From assembly GCA_929200515.1 (NCBI GenBank), contig CAKNAD010000209.1, forward strand, positions 1 through 5,095: a stretch of 5,095 nt of DNA. Reading direction: 5' to 3'. The notes beneath the pieces are model-generated. The model did not search any database. It had not been told where the DNA came from and was given only the letters and a program-made list of their open reading frames with translations. Below, in pieces: positions 1-5,095 of the stretch; position 1 is the stretch's first letter; each line of letters begins with the position of its first letter. Made by a program: the position numbers and the translations under genes. The stretch comes from Candidatus Gorgonimonas leptogorgiae (lineage in GTDB: Bacteria; Pseudomonadota; Gammaproteobacteria; Pseudomonadales; Endozoicomonadaceae).

Positions 1-79
1 GAAATGTGGATAGGAAATCTCAATATAACATATCAACATTTTTGAGTCACTACCAATTATTTATATTATTGATCCTACT

Positions 80-115
80 ATACACCTAATAGATGAAAAT
101 CCACATTAGATGTAT
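80..115 (-). terminator. Stem-loop just downstream of the patatin gene
   Basis: Positions 80-90 (atacacctaat) and 105-115 (attagatgtat) form an 11-bp inverted repeat with one mismatch, which becomes a U-G wobble in the minus-strand transcript, around a 14-nt loop. It begins 26 nt past the stop codon of the minus-strand phospholipase gene, where a 3' hairpin or terminator is expected. No U-tract follows on the minus strand, so it is not a classical intrinsic terminator. It may act as a 3' stabilising hairpin. A second inverted repeat (3-11 with 99-107) shares bases with its right arm, so the two pairings are mutually exclusive. Nothing else is supported in positions 1-141. Confidence 0.35.
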
Positions 116-141
116 CGAATTCAGGTTGTTTTAGTTTTAAT

Positions 142-2376
142 TTAAAGTTTCAGGTAGTTATTTAAATAAGAAATACTGAAAATATCTTTATTTTTATTGC
201 GGCGTTTGTAGTTTTGCTGTAAATTCTCCATAATATCTTTTATATCATGTGGTGTAGTTGATTTTAATAAATCATCTATTGCTGTAATAATAAGTTCTTT
301 ATTATTGTTGGAAGTATTTGAACTATATAGTACAGGATAAATATGCTCTCTAATTGTATAAAAAATATTATTCCTATGTTCTCTTCTTGCCCTTTCATTA
401 TGTATTGTATTAAAGACGATAAAATTGTTGTTACTGGGTTTTAGGGTATTTCTAGTTAAATCTATAAACCTAGTTAATTCTGGATCGTTGCTATCATTGA
501 CAGTAAAACTAAACCAGTTAATAAACTCAGGATCGTTTTGTACTTGTTGGTTTAATATGGCTAATTCATCTATTATAGCATTGATTTTTTCATCTTTAGA
601 GATATCATTTTCATCATCATATTTAGTAATTCGTTTTTTTATATTGTTTATTGTTTTATGTGCTAGTTTGCGCATTTGAATTATATCATTACAAGTTCTT
701 GGAGCTACTTGCTCAATTTCTTCTAATTCAGTATCACTTAATGAGTTTAGCAAATTTTTTAAGTTAGTAAATTTGTATTTTTGTTGTTGGCTTTCTCTAG
801 CCTTTAAATATTCCATAGTTTTTTTTTCAGCTTCTTGTTGAATCGCATTTACTTCTTCTTTAGTTGTAAAAAAACTTATAGTAGATAAAGCAACACGTTT
901 CTTTCCTATATAAGTTGATATAGGAACTTCGAACATCTGTGAGGCATAATCAGCCATTAGCCTTCTGCCTTCGGCTTTAAGAATAGTCGCTGGTATTTGT
1001 GCAAATTTTTCTCTCATCTCAACATTTTTTTTAATATGCGTATCTGAGCTAAAAACTAATATTAAACTTTCATCTTTTTTTAAATCATTCTCAAATGTCT
1101 GATAAATAATTCCAGGATCAGGTGTGTTCATGATACAGCCACCATCTATAAGTTGTATATCTTCATTGGTATTTAAAAAGTTTTCTTTAGAGACCGTAGG
1201 AAAAATCATAGGTAAAGAAGATGAAATTCTCACAGCATGAGAAATAGAAGTATCGCTAAAGTTATCTTTATTAAATACAATTAGTTGATACTTTCCGTCT
1301 ATATTAGCTGTTCCTGTAATCGATAAATCTTTGATCTGAGGTATACGCTTAGATAATCTATCTAAGTCTTTAAAGTTAATGTTATTTGTTAAATCACGAG
1401 GATCTTTTTCTTGTTTTTTTAGTTTTTCGATTATGTCTTGTAAATCTAGCTCTAATAATAAATTATTTTCTTGAATTCGTGATAATAAAATTTTTGCAAT
1501 CACATGATTTATATAAGCTTCATACTTAATACCTACGCTGTTTTGTCTATTACCAAGTCTTACAATTGTATCCCATATTGTCCTTATTGTTCCAAGTTTA
1601 CTAACGGGTTCATCCTCTATTAAAGGAATATTAGTTTTATCATAAAAATCATTTTCTTGTGTTAATAATTTATTTATTTCCATTTCATCAGAATACTTCT
1701 TGACTTCTTCAGCCTTACCTCCAATGGCTATTGTACAGGCTTGTAACGAACCAGCAGAGCTACCAAAGCAACTTTCAACTTTATCCAGTGTTCCCATCTT
1801 TTCTAAGGATTTTGTTAGACCAACATAACTAAGACCTTTTCCTCCTCCCCCACTTAAAACAAGACGTTTAATAGGGGGTCGGTCTAAATGCAACTCATAA
1901 CCATCGGTGGTTTCAAAAATAGAAATATTACGTGATCCTGCTTTAGTTACAACAGTGCCTTTAATATCCTTTACTATAGCACCATTTTCTATGTGGCTAT
2001 CTACAAAATCCTCTAGTGTTGGATTATCTGCTATATTTTTATCATTGCTAGATTCTAGTGAATCTATATTATTATTGGAAGTTTGATTATTTACACTAGT
2101 ATCGCTCTGATTACTAGTTGCATTATCAGTTATATTAACTATTCTATGATGTATATCTGTATCTATTGTGTCACCGAGTTTTGTTAAGATCTGACCATAG
2201 CTATTTGAGGGATCTTTGATAGCATGTACTTTTTTTGTATTATAAAATTTTGAATTATTAATATTTTTTCTAAATATTAGTGTTGATGTAGTTGAGTTAA
2301 TTTCTTTCTTTTTAGCTTTATTTCTCTTCTTAAAATCTTTGCTAGATAACCTTCTATTAGCTCTTCCAACTGTCAT
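142..2376 (-). CDS. Patatin-like phospholipase with long N- and C-terminal extensions (candidate secreted effector)
   Basis: Predicted lipid acyl hydrolase (phospholipase A type) of 744 residues using the patatin Ser-Asp dyad. Visible in the sequence: the glycine-rich oxyanion loop SGGGGKG at 175-181, the nucleophile elbow GSSAG at 205-209 (Ser207), the conserved RISSSLPMIFP segment at 383-393, and DGG at 411-413 (Asp411). All key residues are present, so the enzyme should be active. The catalytic domain spans about 168-420. Residues 1-165 are polar and probably disordered, with a very basic start (KKRNKAKKKE, 16-25) and an Asn/Ser/Asp-rich stretch at 84-114. Residues 420-744 are a largely helical-looking extension of unknown fold ending in a basic tail (YKRRNKNK, 723-730). 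There is no signal peptide or membrane segment, so release would need a dedicated secretion system. The 204-residue gap between Ser and Asp and the large C-terminal domain resemble ExoU-type bacterial phospholipase toxins and the rickettsial Pat proteins rather than short housekeeping patatins. The ATG at 2376 is preceded by AGGAG at 6 nt. The family call is firm; the effector role is inference. Confidence 0.93.
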   Translation of the reverse strand: MTVGRANRRLSSKDFKKRNKAKKKEINSTTSTLIFRKNINNSKFYNTKKVHAIKDPSNSYGQILTKLGDTIDTDIHHRIVNITDNATSNQSDTSVNNQTSNNNIDSLESSNDKNIADNPTLEDFVDSHIENGAIVKDIKGTVVTKAGSRNISIFETTDGYELHLDRPPIKRLVLSGGGGKGLSYVGLTKSLEKMGTLDKVESCFGSSAGSLQACTIAIGGKAEEVKKYSDEMEINKLLTQENDFYDKTNIPLIEDEPVSKLGTIRTIWDTIVRLGNRQNSVGIKYEAYINHVIAKILLSRIQENNLLLELDLQDIIEKLKKQEKDPRDLTNNINFKDLDRLSKRIPQIKDLSITGTANIDGKYQLIVFNKDNFSDTSISHAVRISSSLPMIFPTVSKENFLNTNEDIQLIDGGCIMNTPDPGIIYQTFENDLKKDESLILVFSSDTHIKKNVEMREKFAQIPATILKAEGRRLMADYASQMFEVPISTYIGKKRVALSTISFFTTKEEVNAIQQEAEKKTMEYLKARESQQQKYKFTNLKNLLNSLSDTELEEIEQVAPRTCNDIIQMRKLAHKTINNIKKRITKYDDENDISKDEKINAIIDELAILNQQVQNDPEFINWFSFTVNDSNDPELTRFIDLTRNTLKPSNNNFIVFNTIHNERARREHRNNIFYTIREHIYPVLYSSNTSNNNKELIITAIDDLLKSTTPHDIKDIMENLQQNYKRRNKNKDIFSISYLNNYLKL

Positions 2377-2382
2377 TATATG

Positions 2383-2387
2383 CTCCT
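2383..2387 (-). promoter_or_regulatory. Ribosome binding site of the patatin gene
   Basis: The minus strand reads AGGAG here, with a 6-nt spacer (catata) to the ATG at 2376-2374. This is a strong Shine-Dalgarno at ideal spacing and fixes the start codon. It shows that the odd basic N-terminal region really belongs to the protein. Confidence 0.85.
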
Positions 2388-2434
2388 AACAACACAGACT
2401 AATAAAATATTTAATAATAATACTTATAAAAACA

Positions 2435-2443
2435 AATATAGCA
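2435..2443 (-). promoter_or_regulatory. Extended -10 promoter candidate for the patatin gene, inside a 7-bp inverted repeat
   Basis: The minus strand reads TGCTATATT: a -10 hexamer TATATT (5 of 6 to TATAAT) preceded directly by TGC, the extended -10 motif. No good -35 box lies 16-18 nt upstream, which is usual for extended -10 promoters. Transcription would start near 2428 and give a leader of about 50 nt. A 7-bp perfect inverted repeat (tatagca at 2437-2443, tgctata at 2455-2461) overlaps the -10 and could be an operator. The motif match is by eye. Confidence 0.4.
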
Positions 2444-2605
2444 TAAAATTAGCGTGCTATAAGATTTAGCTACGATAATTTTTTAAAAAATATTGTGTTT
2501 TTTGCAACTACGTTTTTTTATAGCTGAGCTGTTTTCTAAAAAATATGATTTATTTGTGGCGGTAATTCCTGCATCATAAGGAATATTTTTATTCAATAGC
2601 ACATT

Positions 2606-2633
2606 ATTATATCGATTTTGAATAGTGATACAA
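2606..2633 (-). promoter_or_regulatory. Second upstream promoter candidate (TTGTAT, 16 nt, TATAAT)
   Basis: The minus strand has a perfect -10 TATAAT (2606-2611) and a weak -35 TTGTAT (2628-2633, three bases of the consensus) at 16-nt spacing. A start near 2599 would give the patatin gene a leader of about 220 nt, or would express a short non-coding transcript. In DNA this AT-rich, TATAAT arises often by chance, so this is a weak call. Confidence 0.25.
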
Positions 2634-2761
2634 TCCCTGTATTGCTTGTTTAGCTGACACTAAGTCTGATTGATTTTAATTAAACTACTTTTATTGAACT
2701 ATAAGACTTAACATTTTATCTAAAAAACATTTTTTAGTTGTTTTATTAAAACACTATATAT

Positions 2762-2879
2762 TTGCTTAAAGAGGGAGATTTTATAAGATTTTGTACATTA
2801 TATCAATCAAGTTAAATACACAATTGAGCAACTTTATTCAATCTTAATATCAAAAAATAATGTATATAACTTTAAGCAA
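2762..2879. repeat. Nested inverted repeat, 118 bp
   Basis: A perfect 10-bp inverted repeat (ttgcttaaag at 2762-2771, ctttaagcaa at 2870-2879) encloses a perfect 8-bp one (tacattat at 2794-2801, ataatgta at 2857-2864), and inside that lies a weaker aagtt/aactt pair. The unpaired gaps are unequal (22 and 5 nt). Either strand could fold into a long, interrupted stem. It may be a remnant of a small mobile element or a structured RNA. No coding potential is seen inside it. Confidence 0.35.
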
Positions 2880-2904
2880 GTGTTGCTATACTAATATCTA
2901 ATTA

Positions 2905-2954
2905 AACAAAGTATTGATAAACCCACAGTAGCGTGGCATGTTAAGTACTTTGTT
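2905..2954 (-). terminator. Hairpin at the 3' end of the ankyrin-like gene, overlapping its stop codon
   Basis: A perfect 9-bp inverted repeat (aacaaagta at 2905-2913, tactttgtt at 2946-2954) surrounds a second short stem (ccac at 2923-2926, gtgg at 2933-2936) with a 6-nt loop. The upstream arm on the minus strand starts within the TAA stop codon (2955-2953). After the stem the transcript continues UUAAUUAG, a poor U-tract. The position suggests termination or protection of the 3' end and argues against read-through into the patatin gene. Confidence 0.4.
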
Positions 2955-4422
2955 ATATTATCTGTGTTGGTAATTTATAAAGTTTTTTATAATATTCTAA
3001 TTTATTTAAACTATTATTTTGTAAATGATGATTTATAGCTGTAAATTCAGAAAAAAATGATAAAGATAACGGCTGATTGACCATAGATATAATTTCACTT
3101 ATATTTGTATACTCGTTTACTTTAAAAATATAATCCTTTGCGGTGATACTAGATAAACCGTTATTATTTAAAAACCATGCTTTATCGTTAAAATTAGCTA
3201 CTTTAGTTGCTAATAATATAGCTACAATCTTAGGTTTATTTAAAAATATAGCAATATGTAAAGGGTTAGGTATAGTTTTTGAATTATTGAGCATATTAGG
3301 CGTTATACTAAGTGCTTTAGCCCCATTTTTTATTAACCATAATACTATTGTTGCATTACAATATTGTACAGCTTGGTCTAAAAGATTTGTATATGTTTTA
3401 TAATATATATCTCTATATCTAATTGTATTTCTATGCCTTTCAGCTAGAGGTATTTTAGTTACATCCTGCAAGAATGAAAAATATTCACACATATCTTTAC
3501 AAATAGGAGCGTTTAAATTACCATAATGAGGTAGTATTAATTTAATAATATCTAGGTTATTACTTTGCAATGCACGGATAGTTACACCTGTTAAGTTATC
3601 TTTAGAGTTAAACAACTTAAGACGATTATCTATTAATAGTTTTAGAGCGGGAATATTGTCGTTATTTATAGCTAATTTTACTGAGTCAAGTATCCTATTT
3701 TCCTCGTTATAACAATCATAGTAAGCACGACAACTCTCTCCTTTATATTCATAAAAAATTTCTAATATTGCCTGCAACATATTTATTTGGTTATTCTTAA
3801 TTGAATTATCAATAAGTGAATAATATGTCGTAAGATTTATATAGTTATTCTTTTCATAAAATTTAATTAATTCTATAGTTAATTTTATATCATGATAATT
3901 TAAACTTCTAGTTAAAACAGCATCAACTACTGTACAATAGAATATAAATTCAGTACATTGTCTGGCTTGTTCAAACTGGTTACAAAACTCTTTTTTAGTA
4001 GTAAGATTTTCTAATATGTTACGTTTATTTTTATTAAATGATTTAAGTAATTGTTTGGCTAAATCAACTTTAGCAGAAAACACAGAATATGTTACTGGAT
4101 TATAAAGAGTGTCTTGTGTCGGCAATTTAAATTTCATTTCTAGCCACTCTTGTATTTTATTCTTACTACATTTAGCAAGTAAATGTTCTATATGCTTGAC
4201 GATCTCATTTTCATCTAACTCACAAATGTCTTTAAAATAATCTATATTAGTAATAAATTTTTCAGGAGATATTTTGATTAATCTATTAGCTATTAATGTA
4301 TTATTATTTTTAAGTGTTTCATTTGCTAAAACACAATACTTTGTATTTGCAGTTGCTTCTACATTTGTAGTTTGTTGCTGTTCTATATTAGTTGTATTAT
4401 TAGTAGGTTTTACTTCTATCAT
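2953..4422 (-). CDS. Protein of divergent ankyrin-like repeats
   Basis: This 489-residue protein has no enzyme motif. After a Thr/Asn/Gln-rich, probably disordered N-terminus (residues 5-27), it is almost all helical, with units that recur about every 30-45 residues and have an ankyrin-like helix pair. The clearest is NPLHIAIFLNKPKIVAILLA (386-405), which fits the ankyrin pattern TPLHxAxxxGxxxIVxxLL. More degenerate units appear near 110-128, 166-190, 200-225, 246-270, 279-299 (IRALQSNNLDIIKLIL) and 347-368 (LDQAVQYCNATIVLWLIKNG). Ankyrin repeats bind other proteins, and in intracellular bacteria such proteins are often injected into the host; here that role is inference. No signal peptide, membrane segment, F-box or other partner domain is seen. 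The ATG at 4422 follows AAGGGA. The next gene downstream, the patatin, is 576 bp away on the same strand. Being a real gene is near certain. The ankyrin label is probable, resting mainly on two or three units. Confidence 0.85.
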   Translation of the reverse strand: MIEVKPTNNTTNIEQQQTTNVEATANTKYCVLANETLKNNNTLIANRLIKISPEKFITNIDYFKDICELDENEIVKHIEHLLAKCSKNKIQEWLEMKFKLPTQDTLYNPVTYSVFSAKVDLAKQLLKSFNKNKRNILENLTTKKEFCNQFEQARQCTEFIFYCTVVDAVLTRSLNYHDIKLTIELIKFYEKNNYINLTTYYSLIDNSIKNNQINMLQAILEIFYEYKGESCRAYYDCYNEENRILDSVKLAINNDNIPALKLLIDNRLKLFNSKDNLTGVTIRALQSNNLDIIKLILPHYGNLNAPICKDMCEYFSFLQDVTKIPLAERHRNTIRYRDIYYKTYTNLLDQAVQYCNATIVLWLIKNGAKALSITPNMLNNSKTIPNPLHIAIFLNKPKIVAILLATKVANFNDKAWFLNNNGLSSITAKDYIFKVNEYTNISEIISMVNQPLSLSFFSEFTAINHHLQNNSLNKLEYYKKLYKLPTQII

Positions 4423-4426
4423 GCTA

Positions 4427-4432
4427 TCCCTT
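4427..4432 (-). promoter_or_regulatory. Ribosome binding site of the ankyrin-like gene
   Basis: The minus strand reads AAGGGA, 4 nt before the ATG at 4422-4420. It is a moderate, slightly close Shine-Dalgarno. It supports this ATG, as no other start lies upstream in frame with a better site. Confidence 0.55.
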
Positions 4433-4460
4433 TTATTATTTATAGTTACTTATAATTAAC

Positions 4461-4477
4461 ATTGCTATATTAGCAAT
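4461..4477. promoter_or_regulatory. Perfect 7-bp palindrome, possible operator of the ankyrin-like gene
   Basis: attgcta, a 3-bp centre tat, then tagcaat: a perfect dyad of operator size, 39 bp upstream of the ankyrin gene start. It would lie at the beginning of the transcript if the TATAAT at 4488-4493 is used. On the plus strand it is followed by attttttag and so resembles a rho-independent terminator, but no plus-strand gene ends here. An operator or a leader hairpin of the minus-strand gene is therefore more likely. Confidence 0.35.
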
Positions 4478-4487
4478 ATTTTTTAGA

Positions 4488-4493
4488 ATTATA
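4488..4493 (-). promoter_or_regulatory. Candidate -10 box for the ankyrin-like gene
   Basis: The minus strand reads a perfect TATAAT, giving a start near 4481 and a leader of about 60 nt. No convincing -35 is seen 16-18 nt upstream. An alternative promoter lies further up: CATAAT at 4524-4529 with TTGCTT at 4547-4552, 17-nt spacing, and a leader of about 95 nt. Neither can be preferred from sequence alone. Confidence 0.35.
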
Positions 4494-4569
4494 TCTTGCT
4501 AAATTTTCTAGGTTTTTATATTCATTATGCTTACTATGTACTAGTCAAGCAAGTTATTTATACACTTTC

Positions 4570-4819
4570 TACTTGAAGATACGTTTTTTCAGAGCTTAGT
4601 AAAAAGATTTAATTCAAGGCAAAACACCACAAGAAAGCAGGTTGCATTTTAAGGTGTTTTAACGGTGAAGTAAATCTTTTTAATTGTTCTCTACAGGGCA
4701 AGTGTTTTAGCTTTTAAACTGCGTTACTACTTTTTTAATTTAGCATCACTAAATTTACAAAATAGGCTACTTGTTTAATAAGCCAAAAATTACTTGCTGA
4801 AAAGACGTATCTTCAAATA
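4570..4819. mobile_element. MITE-like element with 20-bp terminal inverted repeats and flanking TA
   Basis: Positions 4573-4592 (ttgaagatacgttttttcag) and 4797-4816 (ctgaaaagacgtatcttcaa) are inverted copies matching at 19 of 20 bases; the only difference is a T/G pair. Just outside, separated by one unmatched base, both ends carry TA (4570-4571 and 4818-4819), consistent with a TA target duplication as made by the IS630/Tc1-mariner group. The 244-bp interior has no open reading frame of useful length, so it could move only with a transposase made elsewhere. The left half folds into a strong hairpin (4600-4682). The element sits upstream of the ankyrin-like gene, about 150 bp from its start. 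The inverted repeat is certain; the mobile nature is inference, as no second copy lies in this window. Confidence 0.6.
4600..4682. repeat. Long hairpin inside the MITE-like element
   Basis: Positions 4600-4616 pair with 4666-4682 at 16 of 17 positions (mismatch 4612/4670). After a small internal loop, 4621-4628 (aaaacacc) pairs perfectly with 4653-4660 (ggtgtttt), leaving a 24-nt loop. That is 24 base pairs in an 83-nt span, far above the background of AT-rich chance palindromes here. It could be a stem-loop of an RNA or simply part of the element's foldback structure. Confidence 0.6.
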
Positions 4820-5036
4820 TTGTTGAAGCATATGCATATCTAGTTTAGACAGATAATAAAAAAAAGCTAGTTTTATAACTAAAATATTTTACGTTAATAG
4901 TTGTATGCTCAGAAACTTAAATATATTCAAAAATTAGATATCGCATTACCGTAATTTTAAATCAGTTTTAAAAATGGTTTAGATGGAGTGTTTAAAAAGC
5001 TAAACTTATTGATAACACATAATTTGGATAACCTTC
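4820..5036. other. Non-coding stretch right of the MITE-like element
   Basis: No gene is supported. It contains a further copy of the repeat tip ttgaag (4823-4828), which forms a 6-bp hairpin with the right end of the element (cttcaa, 4811-4816), and a 7-bp AT inverted repeat (4930-4936 with 4952-4958). A plus-strand frame without ATG is open from 4961 to the window end and overlaps the possible gene start at 5037 in a different frame. Confidence 0.5.
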
Positions 5037-5095
5037 ATGATAAAAATTTGTTTATATATTATTGCAATTCTATCTGCGAATTATACATTGTATAC
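5037..5095 (+). CDS. Possible 5' end of a secreted or membrane protein, cut by the window edge
   Basis: An ATG opens a frame of 19 codons running off the window: MIKICLYIIIAILSANYTLY gives a start of this kind (Lys at residue 3, then a hydrophobic run at 4-13 and small residues Ser-Ala at 14-15), resembling a Sec signal peptide. A weak GGA (5026-5028) lies 8 nt upstream, and no clear promoter is seen. A second frame open over the same bases (4961-5095, 45 codons, no ATG) competes with it. The evidence is thin because only 59 bases are available. Confidence 0.3.
   Translation, partial: MIKICLYIIAILSANYTLY

Larger units (their letters stand above)
2377..2952. other. 576-bp intergenic region between the two minus-strand genes
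   Basis: No convincing intact gene is seen in this stretch. It holds the leader and candidate promoters of the patatin gene (about 2435-2633), a 14-bp AT palindrome (attttttaaaaaat) within 2477-2491, a nested inverted repeat at 2762-2879, and the hairpin after the ankyrin gene at 2905-2954. On the minus strand a 58-codon frame is open from 2659 to its TAA at 2483-2485. Its first usable start is a GTG at 2602, with no ribosome binding site. It looks more like gene debris or chance than a working gene. Confidence 0.6.

Noticed and set aside
3..89. Plus-strand frame open from the left edge to a TAA at 87-89, ending in a hydrophobic run
   Set aside because: Only 28 codons are visible. This length is not rare by chance in three frames, and no other support exists for the end of a convergent gene.
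425..679. 84-codon plus-strand open frame inside the patatin gene
   Set aside because: It lies antisense to a firm gene, has a Leu/Ser-rich composition typical of reading an Asn/Glu/Lys-rich gene backwards, and shows no ribosome binding site or domain.
3143..3403. 86-codon plus-strand open frame inside the ankyrin-like gene
   Set aside because: It is antisense to a convincing coding region. Its hydrophobic stretches are the reverse reading of the Asn/Lys-rich gene, with no independent start signals.
4274..4459. Plus-strand frame encoding a strongly hydrophobic peptide over the start of the ankyrin-like gene
   Set aside because: Hydrophobicity arises from the complement of Asn/Thr/Gln codons. 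It overlaps the start, ribosome binding site and leader of the minus-strand gene.
4461..4490. Palindrome plus T-run read as a plus-strand rho-independent terminator
   Set aside because: No plus-strand gene leads into it, and it sits in the promoter region of a minus-strand gene, so an operator or leader role is more plausible.
4961..5095. 45-codon plus-strand frame open to the right edge
   Set aside because: It has no ATG and no ribosome binding site, and it overlaps the ATG-started frame at 5037. It cannot be judged without sequence beyond the window.
1..5095. Search for tRNA, rRNA, CRISPR arrays, a transposase gene and tandem repeats
   Set aside because: No cloverleaf with a conserved T-loop, no rRNA-like segment, no regularly spaced direct repeats and no transposase catalytic motif were seen on either strand.

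Overview
This is a very AT-rich bacterial window with low coding density: two long genes, both on the minus strand, separated and flanked by long non-coding stretches. The gene content is a patatin-like phospholipase with long extra N- and C-terminal regions, and a protein built of degenerate ankyrin-like repeats. Together with the AT bias and the loose spacing, this points to a host-associated, probably intracellular bacterium such as a member of the Rickettsiales, Holosporales or Legionellales. The assignment is an inference from style and gene type. No marker gene is present to fix the taxon.

Layout from left to right. Positions 1-141 are non-coding and hold overlapping inverted repeats, including an 11-bp stem just past the stop of the phospholipase gene. 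Positions 142-2376 (minus) encode the 744-residue patatin-like protein, which keeps the full catalytic set: the oxyanion loop GGGGKG, the nucleophile motif GSSAG, the patatin RISSSLPMIFP signature and DGG. It has a good AGGAG ribosome binding site and an extended -10 type promoter. Positions 2377-2952 are a 576-bp gap with candidate promoters, a nested inverted repeat, a short decayed-looking open frame and a hairpin at the end of the next gene. Positions 2953-4422 (minus) encode the 489-residue ankyrin-like protein. Positions 4423-5036 are non-coding and carry the clearest non-genic structure of the window: a roughly 250-bp element with near-perfect 20-bp terminal inverted repeats flanked by TA, containing a long internal hairpin. 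It looks like a miniature inverted-repeat element (MITE). The last 59 bases may be the start of a plus-strand secreted or membrane protein cut by the window edge.

The two genes point the same way but are 576 bp apart with a hairpin between them, so they are more likely separate transcripts than one operon. A plausible but unproven reading is that both are proteins exported to the host cell: a phospholipase that attacks host membranes and an ankyrin-type protein that binds a host partner.
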